A DNA stretch of 64,000 nucleotides from Dactylonectria macrodidyma (lineage: Eukaryota; Ascomycota; Sordariomycetes; Hypocreales; Nectriaceae), in NCBI GenBank assembly GCA_020744425.1, contig JAGMUV010000028.1, forward strand, positions 682,001 to 746,000, in the 5' to 3' direction. The notes under the pieces are model-generated. The model saw only the letters and a program-made list of their open reading frames with translations, was not told where the DNA came from and made no database searches. Made by a program: the position numbers and the translations under genes. This document shows, in pieces, positions 30,233 to 41,246 of the stretch (the first letter of the stretch is position 1; every line of letters starts with the position of its first letter).

Positions 30233-33200
30233 ATGGCAGACCCATTGTCCGTCGCCGGAAGCGCCGTCGGCGTTATATCACTGGGCATCACGGTTACTCA
30301 GGGACTGTTTGACTACTACGCGGCATTTCAAGACCAGAAATCCGATGTGGCCCACACGACCAAGAAGCTCTCTCGCCTTCTCGAGTTGCTTGAGAGTTTG
30401 CGTCAACTCGAACGACGCCAATCCCAAGCTGACGACGGTGTAATACTCGCGAAGATGAAGTCTTGCATGGAAGATTGCAAGGAGCTCATCCGAGACCTCG
30501 AGGCAGAGCTGAACAAGTTCAATCAAGCCCCTCACCAAGGCACCATGGCGGGACTTCGCGCCGCTGGCCGCCGCATCGCGTATCCCTTTCGACAGAGCAC
30601 GCTACAGAAGCTGGATGAGGACGTCGATGACTTCGTGTCCTGTTTATCTCTGGCAATGCAATTACTGCAGCAGAGTGACATCTGCAAAGTGCAGGATGAC
30701 ATCGAGGACACCAAAGCGTTGCTCGACCTAGCAAGAGCTACCCAGGTCTCTTCGGGTATTAGAGAATGGCTCAAGGCTCCGGATACCACGATCGGCTTCA
30801 ACGAGGCTGTCAAGAAGAAGCATCCTGGCACAGGACTATGGTTCGTCAAAGGTTCGGACTTCACGGCATGGCTCGAGAAGCCTAGTTCTTTCCTCTGGCT
30901 CGTCGGCTTCGCAGGATGCGGCAAGTCTGTGTTATGCTCTACAGCCATTCAGTTCGCCTTTCGACATCGCCGGGCGAACATACGTATTGGCATAGCCTTC
31001 TTCTTCTTCACTTTCAATGACGAGAGCAAACAAGACGCGTCTGCTATGCTCCGTGCCCTTGTACTACAGTTGTCAAGCCAACTTGACGACAACCATACCT
31101 TTCTCTCGCGGCTGCACGACAGCTACCGCAACGCCTCACCGCCAGATCCCGCTCTCATGGACTGCCTCCATCAGCTCGCACGGGCGTTTGAAGATGTGTA
31201 CATTGTCCTGGACGCTCTGGATGAGAGCCCGAGGGATAAGCACCGCGAGGCCATGCTGCAGTGTTTGGCCGAGCTGCGCGCCTGGTCTGAGCCCGGCCTG
31301 CACCTCATTGTCTCGAGTCGAGATGAGGTCGACATTCGCGAGGAACTAGGCGCGCTGCCCGAGGAGACAATCAAGATGAAAAATGATTCTGTTGATCGGG
31401 ACATTGCATCCTTCATTTCTGAGCATCTGCGCAACAATCGACGGCTTCGGAAATGGGAGGAGCATCATGCTCGGATTGAGACCGCACTCACCACGCGAGC
31501 CCAGGGCGTGTAAGATCAACCTACATTGAGCCTCACAAGCAACCGCTGACCCAAGGCAGATTTCGCTGGGTAGAGTGTCAATTCAAAGCACTGGCCAGCT
31601 GTCCACAGAGCGAAGATCTCCTCGAACAGCTGCTCGATTCCCTACCTCAAACGCTAGACGAGACATAAAAACGAATGCTCAGCAATATCCCATCGACTTC
31701 CAGGGATTATGCCCGACAAATGCTGACGTTACTCTGCTGTGCAAGGAGGCCCTTAACGGTAGCGGAGCTCGTCGATGGAATCGCCGTCCAACTTGGTGAC
31801 ACGCCAAGTTACAATCCGAAGCGACAACTCAAAAACATTGATGCAATTCAACAAGTTTGCCCCGGGTTCACCGAATTGGACGTGGATCCCAATACTTCAA
31901 GGACTACCGTACGCATCGCTCACTTTTCCGTTCGGGAATACTTGGAATCCGAGCGGATACGGGATTCTAAAGATGGCGTCTTGTTCAGCGTGAGACAGCA
32001 ATACGCTGATGCGCAGATGGCCTGTATTTGCCTGACAGTCCTGCTTGAACCTGGGTTGGTGACGTCGGCGTCGACCCCGATGCAGCAAGACAATTTTGCA
32101 TTAACACACTATGCTGCTCAGTATTGGCCGGGCCATTTCCGAGATGGCTTTGATAATCCCCAGACGGACCTTCAAGTTCTCCAGCTTTTCAAAAGCAAGG
32201 AAGGCTTCTTTAAAAACTGGGTTACCATATGGAATGTTGATTACGATTGGAATGAGGCACCTCGCGGGAAGATTCCAGTGCCGCTCTACTATGCTTCACT
32301 TCTTGGGCTTGATTCAATCGTGTCTATGCTTCTAGATGACACAACTCTTGCTGCTTTACCTCCTATCGGAGATAGATGCTACGCAGATAGTTTACGACAG
32401 AAACCGGAATCGTTTGGAAGCAATGAGAATACCGTTCAGATGCTGCTGGAAAAGGGTGTAGATGTCAACGCCAAAGGTGGGCGCTACGGAAGCGCTGTAC
32501 AGGCGGCGTCGTCGGGAGGATATGACGAGATTGTTCAGCTGCTACTGGAGAAGGGGGCGGACGTCAATACGGAAGACGGATTCTACGGAAGCGCTCTACA
32601 GGCAGCATCATCAGGAGGACACGAGAATATCGTCCAGCTGCTTCTCAAGAAGGGTGCGGATGTTAACGCAGAAGGCGGATTCTACGGAAGCGCTCTACAG
32701 GTAGCATTATCAGGAGGACATGAGAAGATCGTCCAGCTGCTTCTCGAGAAGGGTGCGGACGTCAATGCGGAAGGTAGACCTTACATAAGCGTTCTACAGG
32801 TGGCATCAGAAAGAGAATGTGACAAGATTGTTGAGCTGCTGCTAGAGAAGGTTGCGGACGTCAATGCGGGAGTTGAAGAGTATGGAAGTGCTCTCTCGTG
32901 GGCCGCCGAGAACGGACACGAGGCAGTCGTCAAGATGCTTCTCGATACGGGCAAGGTCGATGTCGACTCGAAGATAAGAACGGCCGGACGCCTCTCTCGT
33001 GGGCCGCGGGGGACGGACACGAGGCGGTAGTGAGGATGCTTCTCGACACAGGCAAGGTCGACATTGCTGTAATAGATGCATGCGGGTTGACTGCATTGCA
33101 ATTAGGTGCCTTCAATCGCCATCCAGGGATGGAGAAACTGCTCATAGCACGGAGGGTCCCGATTGTCCCGGACTTCTACGGTTTGCAGACCTTATTTCAG

Positions 33201-33242
33201 GGGCCTATAGGTATAGTCGAATGTGCTACTGTGGTCTCTTAA
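30233..33242 (+). pseudogene. HeLo-like-NACHT-ankyrin NLR with one nonsense codon and one frameshift
   Basis: The ATG at 30233 begins MADPLSVAGSAVGVISLG, typical of the fungal HeLo-like N-terminal domain, which in relatives carries out membrane-directed cell death. Walker A GFAGCGKSVLC lies at about residue 225 and Walker B YIVLDALDE at about 320. An intron (donor GTAAGA after GGCGT, acceptor GGCAG at about 31560) joins to FRWVECQFKAL. In-frame TAA at 31666-31668 sits where relatives have Tyr (DETY); reading then resumes in the same frame (RMLSNIPSTSRDY). About six ankyrin repeats follow (SGGHENIVQLLLKKGADVN). A one-base deletion near 32972 shifts the frame; the last repeats (GRTPLSWAAGDGHEA) end at 33242. 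Neither lesion is a C-to-T change at a Gln, Arg or Trp codon, so decay here is not RIP. Confidence 0.85.
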
Positions 33243-33786
33243 CTCATCCCCATTTAGTCTCCCCTATCTCATGAACACGAGTCACCGAAGGTCGCCAAGG
33301 ATGTTTAGCCTTGCACAACTCGAGCGACTAGCCTCAGCTCATACTACCAGTAAACTCTCAATGTATTAGCGTTCCTTTAACATCATTATCAAGTATCAAG
33401 ACGCGAGAAATGCACTGCTTTTAATCCAAACCTGGCATTCGCAAGTTTTAGCAAAGGAGTACGGAAGATGGCGAAAGATAAAGCCAGGGCAATTGCCATT
33501 CCACGCCTGGTATTATACAATGCGGACGAACTTTACCTATGAATTGTTATATATTAACAATCATTGTCACGTCAAAACTGTGAACACCCCTCTCCTTATT
33601 GTTCGCTTCGCTCGGCGTTGCAGTCCCTGGGAGGACATACCCTCGTTGATTAGCCACCAGCCTTATGCCATTGCATATCAAGTTCGTTCAGTAATGGGTG
33701 TGCCCGAAGACCCAAACCCTCACACTATCCTATCCATCCTGACCCGCTAGATTGGTCGCGAAGGCGCATGTATTTGTTAACATGAT
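33243..33786. other. Spacer without recognisable gene
   Basis: An 85-codon frame at 33493-33750 shows no recognisable feature. Confidence 0.35.
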
Positions 33787-34033
33787 TTAGGTAGCGACAA
33801 GAAGTTTTAATACCATAGCTCTTGTGTATAAGAGATGACTAATCAACCATCATTTATATACCATCAACTGACCGAAACCTCAAAGTACACGATAGGCGTT
33901 GCCCCGAAACTGGGATCCTCTAACGCCATGTGACTCAACGATCTCTCGGACGCCTTATCCTTTGGAAAAGGACAGAAAGCGGGGGGAATTCGTCATCTTC
34001 GTCTGACTCTGTGAACTCATATCTGTCTTCGAG
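33787..34033. repeat. Segmental duplication, copy 1
   Basis: About 247 bp closely match 47314-47562 in the same orientation, from GGT-GCGACAAGAAGTTTT to CATCTTCGTCTGA. On the minus strand both copies keep a frame ending EFTESDEDDEFPPLSVL then QRIRRPRDR and a stop. The two copies flank the NWD2/HET-S-like region. Confidence 0.85.
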
Positions 34034-34507
34034 TGTGTGACAGACCGGATTGCCTCAGTTTTCTCGGGATTGCTCGTCCGAGACCATACAATACGAAATC
34101 CTTGCTTGCCTCCTATGACTTTCCCACTGTTTCTTTGACGCGCTATGCCCACACTTTACATGGTTCTGCGAGACCTCCCCGATGGGCATATACCGGTTGA
34201 GAGATGCACCCTCCCAAATGGACATTCTCACTACCCCCTCTCACTTGCCGAACCTTCTAGAGCTTCTAAATCAAAGATGTAGGTCTCATATGCACTATCG
34301 CCGGTCGAATAGAGTCGACAATCATCTTCTGAAAGCGGCTTCCAGCGAGAGCACTGGGCAATCTGCTGCAATGCAGCTGGAACGAGGATTTCCTCCAGCC
34401 AGGAGTCTCACTCAGGAGAGTAGCCTACTCAGTGTAGGCTATACTCTCAAGTGGACTCCAGCCCAGCCAGGATAGGAACCTAACAGGAAGGCCACCGAGT
34501 GGTGGCA
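34034..34507. other. Spacer, 3' flank of the broken NWD2-like gene
   Basis: No recognisable gene. It includes a direct word repeat around 34410-34440 (AGTAGCCTACTCAGTGTAGGC, partly palindromic). Confidence 0.3.
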
Positions 34508-37166
34508 CCTAACCAGGAGCTTCCCCCGAGAACCGGAATAGTAAGACCCGTCCCGAGCTACAGCCGAGAGCGACAGTTGATGCCGCGATCGCTGACGTCG
34601 CTGGACGATACTCTGACGGGAGCCAGAGCAGATTCCGACCTTAATACATGATCCATACGCCATCGTTACTGATGCCATAGCCTTGACGTTAGCATGGGTG
34701 ATACAGAGGACTGCGTGCAGACAGTGTAGCGGGTGGCGAGGGCGAGGGTACGCTCAGGTCGAAAGTGCCAGCATCTGTAAGAAGACGAGCGCCGGTCTCG
34801 TCGAAACGGATCGTATCGAGGCGGCTCCTGCCTACATCAAGCTTCGCCTGACAGTGGCCCGTCGTGGCATCCCAGACCTTAGCGGTCTTGTCAGATGACG
34901 CCGATGCGAGGTGCTCACCATCGGGCGAGAAGGCCACCGACTGAACCCTATTGCTGCCCTTGAGCGTCGCCTCGCAGTGGCCCGTTGCGGCATCCCAGAC
35001 CTTAATGGTCCGGTCCCATGACGCCGATGCGAGGCGCTCGCCATCAGGAGAGAAGGCCACTGACGGAACCTTATTACTATGGCCCTCGAGCGTCGCCTGG
35101 CAGTGGCCCGTCGCGGCATCCCAGACCTTGACTACGCCTGACGCCGATGCGAGGCGCTGGCCATCAGGAGAGAAGGCCACCGAGTGAACCCAACCGCTAT
35201 GGCCCTTGAGCGTCGCCTGGCAGTGGCCCGTCGCGGCATCCCAGACCTTGACGGTCTCGTCACCTGATGCCGAGGCGAGACGCTAGCCGTCGGGCGAGAA
35301 GGCCACCGAGTAAACATAACCACTATGGCCTTCGAGCGTCGTTAGATATGCATTCCAATCCTCTGCTATAGCCGGTTTTGTTATAATCCAATTTGGCTCT
35401 TCTCTTTCGAACAGTTTTCTCGTTATGCTCTGCCTAGGACTGAAGATAAGTGCTAACGCATATGCCTGAAGAGGCGCGTTCCCTATCGCCCACCCGTGTG
35501 ATAAGATGAAGCGGCGTATATCTCGAATGAGGTCGAATAAGCGGGACTTATTGCACTCTTCCTAATAGAGACACTAATTAGCGCATTAGTGCCATATGAT
35601 AATCAAGTCAATTCGCCTATGAGCAATGCCTCCAGCTTCGTCATCGCAACTACTCTTTCAGGCATGCCCCGGAGAAGACTCAGCGCCTCGAGCCAGTAGA
35701 GGTACTTCTTGCTGAGGAATTTATAGATTGTACCGTCGTCGTGGAGGTCGTCGATAGGCCTGGAAGTTCCATGCGATATGGCAACTCTCAGGTGGTCAAC
35801 CCAGTAGAAACACGAGTACCGTGCTGGAGCTAATGGGTCCGGTTCAGGCTGGCGGACGTCGTCGATAGAGATGCCGGGATGTTGTAAGTTGTATATATCA
35901 CGTCGCAAGGTTTCCTTCATGATTTGTATCGATTTCAAGAATATAGTATGATGTGCGGCTGTGAATCCATACTGGAATATTTTACCTGACATCTCAGTCG
36001 TCAGGAAATCTTTGACAGACTGATGAATGAGATACACATGGCCATTCCGGATTGTGAGAAATGAGCCGCACATGTCTATCACCCTTTGAATATATAAGCT
36101 ATCGCGGGTTATGTGTGCAGGTAAACCCGACAGCAGTCCGAGCGCGCATAACAGAAGTGGCTGGTAGGCGATGGTTGCTGTTGAGAGAATGAGGCGACAG
36201 AGCTCCCTGTTTTCTGGCTGTAGTTTTCCTATCTGCTCCATCATTCGGTGGTACAGAGGCAGCAAACCGGATGGCCTTTGCTTAAGCAAGCTGAGCATAT
36301 CCCAGGGCTGAATGCTTCTAAGTTCTTGTGCGACCAGGGCGGCCCAGAGAAAGGTTCCATCGGCTTTGCGTTGCATCTCGTGCCGAACCTTATCTCGTAA
36401 TGTCTTGTCACCCTTTAGCGAGACGAGCTCGGAGATTTTATAATCGATGAAGGTGTTGATGGCCTGAGTGACGTGCTGCGCATTCAGCTCGAGACTGAGT
36501 CTTGTCTGAGAGTTATTAAGTCATAGAGCCTGCTCGATGTCTGGTCAGTTGCGGCTGGACACGATCCATTTGATGTGAGCAAACTCGGATGCGCCCCGGA
36601 CAATAAAGTGTAGGAGCTGTGGCAAACCCGTCTCGCATTCGTCTAGAGCATCGATAACCATATAGCACCCCTTAGCACGGCGATCACAGAGCATACTAGC
36701 TAGAGCCTCGGATAAGGCATAGAACGCGTTTGTGTCCTCGAAGAGTCGTCGACCTGCATGGTCGGATCTGTCCTGGATGTGCGAGATGAGAGAGGGTTGT
36801 TGAGTTAGCAAAAGGTATATCAGGCCTCGCAGTACAGCAGTGGCACTATTAAGCCTGGAATCGGTGCCCTGACAGAAGAAAAACGAGAAGGGATGTGCGT
36901 ATGTTGGCAAGAGTAACGAAATCATGTTCGCAAGATCGCCTAACAGACCTCCCTTGCTGGCGTTGGGTATGCCTCTGACTGACTGCGATGGCTCGTTGAC
37001 GATGCCGCAGAGTAACATCGTCTTGCCCTTGCCGGCGTCGCCTTTGATCCAGAGCAACCGGCTCTCTCTGTCGTCTCGCCATCGCAGAAAGTCCTCGTGA
37101 TCCAGGACCCACTTATACGAGTCCTTGAGAAGACCACCCTTTGTCTGCTCGATGCGCGTCTTGTCG

Positions 37167-37174
37167 TCGCGGGG
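37167..37174. repeat. hAT target-site duplication, left
   Basis: TCGCGGGG, identical to 40007-40014. Removing the element and one copy restores the sequence of the intact paralogue near 45955 (TTGTCGTCGCGGGG then ATCGG). Confidence 0.95.
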
Positions 37175-40006
37175 CAGCGCTGCCCTCAAATCAAACAAAT
37201 CAAATCCAGAGTCATATTTGAAATATTTAATGGCCCGCAAAGCCAGATTTGTTATTTAGAATATTTAATCAAATATTTCAAATATTTCAAATCCCAACAT
37301 CTGTACTTTTCATACTACTCTCAATATCCCAGTGTAACCCATCTGTCCTAGGTGCAGTAGCGCTAAGCTTTGCAGCACTATGCCTGATCCAGTTCTTAAG
37401 GCACTGCAGCCTCTCTAATGTTTCCGCACTCATCGAAAGTCTCTGTGATATTAACGTCAACTTAGCAAGGCTGAAAGACCTCTCACAATCAGTTGCCATC
37501 GCCGGGATAGTAAGTATATTAAGAGCCAGCTGGCTAAGCACCGGGAATGGTCCCTGGTGGGCCATCCACCACTCGATTGGATCCTCGGTTTCTTGTGGTT
37601 CTAGCCGCAAATAGCGCTCAAGTTCGCTACCCATCACCATTGCTCGAGCTCTCCTGCTTTTCACCCATTGTTTGAACACACTATCCTCATGTGTTTTATG
37701 TAGCACGCATGACGATGTCGCAGTCTCCACAATTGCCTTTTGCTGTTCATCCGTTGCCGTTGGCTGGCTGCAACGATACCAGCGGTCAAGGTAGTCGGAT
37801 AGACCCATCTTAGCGTCTCTCACCTATACAAGCTGCTCTTCCGTAGCCCAGTTCATCTTAAGGTAACTCATGCCAAGAGCCGGATGCAGAATGATGGATG
37901 CGGCAAACAACGGGGACTCCCCTAGCTTGGTGTAGTACTCATTGAGCTTCTGCCAGGCCGTCGTAATAGAGAGCCTCATATAGTGTCGATGATCTTTTCC
38001 TATGTCTTTAATCTTCGATAATCCGGACGCCTTACCCTGTCTACTATGTCCTCCCCGGTCACGATCTGGAAAGGGGCTCTCCTGTGGCTTCCGCGGCTGT
38101 ATGTCCATCTCACAGTCCTTGAATCGAGCAGGGAGCTGGCGATTTCGGTCTGGTCGCCCTCGAGGCAGTTTTACCTGCGATTTAGTACTCTTTTCCGCTA
38201 TCTCGTCCGGGGCAGCGTGATAGAACAGCTTCTAATCCTCCAAATGTTCTAGCAAATATTCCATGCCCGTCATCACCTCCCAAAGGCGCCCATGGCCTCC
38301 CCCACTACCCCACCCTTGCGCTCTCATAGTCTGTAGATAAAATGGCTTAAGGATATGCTTGACTTCCGCTAAAAGCCTCCAGTCATCACCTTTCAAGACA
38401 TCACCTTAGGGTAGCCATCCCTCCACATCCGGATATACTAAGAAGGCCCTGATATCTCCTTGCTTAACAAGCGCTCGAGAGACCATAAGGTAGGTGGAAT
38501 TCCATCTTGTGTCATTGTTCAGGATAACCTCTAGCTCCGCCGTGGACTCGCCCGCTAGGAGAAAGCCTTATGCTTCATCGTTCTCATATGCGATCCTCTT
38601 AAAGAGCTCGCATCTCTGAGGGGACGATCTGATGAACTTGACAACATTATGAAGCTTTCCCACTGGCCCTTTCTTTCTCCAGTGCCGTAGGTCTTCCTCA
38701 TGGCGGCTGAGAAGGTTAAAAACCTGCGACTCGGCCTTAAAAGCCTTGAAATCTTCTCCGTAGAGGAATGCACGAGCTACCAAGTTCAAGATATGTCCAT
38801 AGCAGCGCATGCGTTTAGTATGTACGTCCGCTGGTGTCATTTCTGTGTCGAGAATTCTGTAAAAATGTTAGAGACAGTTATCGTTAGAGGACACATTATC
38901 CGAGATCACTATTCCAACTCGGTCCTCTATTTTCCACTCTTAGACGATTTGCGAAAGCATTACGGCGAGGTTTTCCCCACTATGACACCCGAGCTGGCGT
39001 CAAAGTGCCAGTAGGCGCGACTGGTGGTGGCCCTGGCGGTCAAGGAAGTGAGCTATGACCGCCATTATAGCGTACCGATTAGGCGAGGTCTAGAGGTTGA
39101 ACCCGAGATGAATTTTAGTAAGGGCATCCAAAAGCTCCTGCTTGACTTGGTCTTTCTTGGACTTGTATATGTCGTCTAGCAGACGGCTCATCGATTGCCG
39201 GCTCCATGGTATCTGGCCTGATAAATGAGGGTCGAGCTGCCACACGAGCTGTTCAAAGAATGGATCTGTGAAGAAAGAAAAGGGAACGTCGGCGTTGATC
39301 AGAAGTCCTAGGCTTAGTTCTCGGACAATCTTGACCTTGGCTCGCGGGATGGCGCTGTAGTGTAAGCGTGGTCGCTTAGCCCGATCGGAGTCGTCAGTCG
39401 ATGGGTCTGTATCGGCGCCTTGGCTGCTTTCGAAGATCCGGTGTGACCTGCACTTATCAATAATGCTCAAGATGACGATGCTTTATGTGTAACGTACTTG
39501 CGGAGGTGGTCAGCTGCCGAACTGGTAGCAGCAGCGGCGAAGAACTCGGGCTGGCCCTTTGCATTGCATAAACGGCAGGCCTAGTAAGGGTTCGACGGGC
39601 TGTCGTTAGGCATGCATCAGTCTGTACTGGCATGCGTTGAAAGCAAGTAAACAATTCCCTAAAACGCGTGCTGAACTTGTGGGGAATAAGGATAATAAGA
39701 AGTGACTTCTATTTCTGGGCCTCTTAGTTATGAAGAAAAGTAGCTCGTTAACAGGCATTTTCAGGATGACTCTGATTGGTTAGACTAATCAGTATACGAA
39801 CAACCTAGTAGGTTCCGGGTAGGCAACCATTACGCACTTATCAGCCTGGACCTGCTCGGCCACCTCGCTATATTGCGTATTAAATATATCAAATTGCATT
39901 TTAAATCCGGGGTTTTGTATTTATTTGATTTGAAATAAGATTTCGCTCTATTTGTTTGATTTGTTTGGCAGTTTGTTTGTTTGGATTTGATTTATGGGCA
40001 GCGCTG
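37175..40006. mobile_element. hAT DNA transposon, 2832 bp
   Basis: Ends are perfect 11-bp terminal inverted repeats, CAGCGCTGCCC and GGGCAGCGCTG, flanked by the 8-bp duplication TCGCGGGG; both features are diagnostic of hAT elements. Subterminal regions at both ends are rich in AAATCAAA/TTTGATTT words (37186-37290 and 39895-39990), likely transposase-binding sites. It encodes a hAT transposase on the minus strand, now inactive. It sits inside the NWD2-like pseudogene, in the same transcriptional direction. Confidence 0.95.
37287..39650 (-). pseudogene. hAT transposase, about eight in-frame stops
   Basis: One frame runs from about 39470 to 37287 and carries hAT hallmarks in order: IPWSRQSMSRLLDD, then GIVISDNVSSND, MRCYGHILNLVARAFL, DTRWNSTYLM and, near the C-terminus, the dimerisation block with DPIEWW, LSQLALNILTIPA and ERSFSLAKLTLISQR. 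Stops interrupt it at least eight times; they sit where Gln, Arg or Trp fits the context, so each is one C-to-T or G-to-A step. A short upstream exon may lie at 39457-39650. Needed to move its own element in trans or cis; not functional here. Confidence 0.9.
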
Positions 40007-40014
40007 TCGCGGGG
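40007..40014. repeat. hAT target-site duplication, right
   Basis: TCGCGGGG, the second copy of the 8-bp duplication at 37167-37174. Confidence 0.95.
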
Positions 40015-40182
40015 GTCGGTCAATCGTAGGTCGGCAAGGCATCGATTGCGGTTCGCTTTGCTGTAATTGTGGACTTCGGTGTAGTTGTTTCTAACGTGAA
40101 TTCTGCTTTGGCCATCGGCGTTCACAACCCGGGCGAAGTTTGTTGGTCGTGTTGTGTACTCATCGCTATTCACAAACGCCAT

Positions 40183-40380
40183 TGTGGCATTGGTGCTGAC
40201 GAGAATTGATTTCGGCCCAAGCTGAAGCAGGCTCGGAGTTGGCTGCGGACGGCGCTTAGGCGAACCACTAAGATGCCTTCTTTCGTCAGCCGCACCATCC
40301 CCTCACATGGTGCAGCCTGCACCAAATGCTCCCGTCAGACTCAAAGAAAAATGCGCATGGATTCACCTCACACGACCAGC
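40183..40380. promoter_or_regulatory. Conserved head-to-head intergenic region of HET-S/NWD2-like pair 2
   Basis: 198 bp between divergent ATGs. About 40260-40310 (GCGAACCACT, TGCCTTCTTTCGTCAGC, CGCACC) matches the region before the HET-S-like relic at 16297. It should contain both promoters. Confidence 0.45.
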
Positions 40381-41246
40381 ATGGCCGAAGTTTTTGGCAC
40401 CGTGGCCGGCGCTTTGAGCGTGGCGGCCTTGTTCAATAACTGCGTCGACTGCTTCAAGTACATCCAACTAAGCCGCCATTTCGGCCAAGACTTCGAACGC
40501 TGCTAACTGAAACTCGACATCGCCAAGATCCGATTGGGTAGATAGGGCGAGGCAGTCGCGATCAACGACGACCCACGCTTCGCCACCCACACGCCTGATG
40601 ATGGAGATTCTCGACAGGTCTAAGCGATACTGGAAGAGATCGAACTGCTCTTCTAGACTGTATAGAAGTCATCGAAGCGGTATGAGATCGATGCGAGGCA
40701 AGATGATTTAGTGCGCTTCGAAGATAAGGACATGCAGCCGGTGGTTCGGGGACTGCACGGCCGACTGGGGGTTGTCGCTCGCCAGAGACAGAAGCGAACG
40801 TGCCTACTGAAGAAGGCAGCGTGGGCGCTGTACGACGGTAAGAACTTCGACAAGCTGGTAGAGCAGACTACGGGATTTGTGGATGATCTAGAGAAGCTAT
40901 TTCCCGTAGAGAGCATGCGTCGCAAGCTCGTGGAGCTAGAAATTGAGGAGGTAGACGACAAGCTGAGCTTAATGGCTCTGCAGGACGCCGCTGCTAGTAC
41001 CGAGAGTGTCTTGTCCGAAGCCGTTATAGAGAAGATTGAGGGAATCGCGGGGAGAAACTATACAAAGGACATCAAGAGTGAAGAGATGGCAAGGGTGCGG
41101 GTCGGGAACGAGTGGAGCGAGACTGCCTTGGCTCGTGGCACGAGTATCGCGGATCGGACCGCGAATCTAGCAGATTCCGTCGACGCGAAGGTCCGTCCGC
41201 GGTACACGTAGGGAATCAGTACGGCGGGCGGGGTATCTTCGATTAA
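40381..41246 (+). pseudogene. HET-S-like HeLo/HRAM protein, five stops and a frameshift
   Basis: The ATG at 40381 opens a frame that follows the Podospora HET-S/HET-s protein from end to end: MAEVFGTVAGALSVAALF, VDCFKYIQLSRHFG, RYEI, RFEDKDMQPVVRGLHGRL, KKAAWALYDGKNFDKLVEQ (HeLo domain), then the first amyloid repeat (EKIEGIAGRNYTKDIKSEEM, ARVRVGNEW). Stops at 40504, 40543, 40621, 40654 and 40663 fit Gln or Trp codons hit by one C-to-T or G-to-A change. The second repeat is frameshifted by one base: VGNQYGGRGIFD followed by TAA at 41244-41246 is in another phase. HET-S is the pore-forming executioner of heterokaryon incompatibility in Podospora. The copy is dead. It faces the hAT-split NWD2-like gene. 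Confidence 0.92.

Larger units (their letters stand above)
34508..40182 (-). pseudogene. NWD2-like HRAM-NACHT-WD40 NLR, RIP-damaged and split by a hAT element
   Basis: The ATG at 40182 starts a frame with an HRAM (VVNADGQSRIHVRNNY) and RCLADLRLTDPRD. The gene is interrupted at 40006 by a 2.8-kb transposon and resumes at 37174 with DDKTRIEQTKGGLL, exactly the continuation seen in the intact paralogue at 42361-46144. NACHT follows: Walker A IKGDAGKGKTMLL, Walker B MVIDALDECETG. In-frame stops near 36545 and 36522 replace Arg codons (CGA to TGA). The WD part has only about four blades against twelve, with a stop at Gln near 35285 and two more at Gln codons near 34688 and 34622, ending at 34508. 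At the place of the paralogue's intron the donor GTAGGC reads ATAGGC. All lesions apart from the insertion are C-to-T or G-to-A. It is head to head with the HET-S-like pseudogene. Confidence 0.88.
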
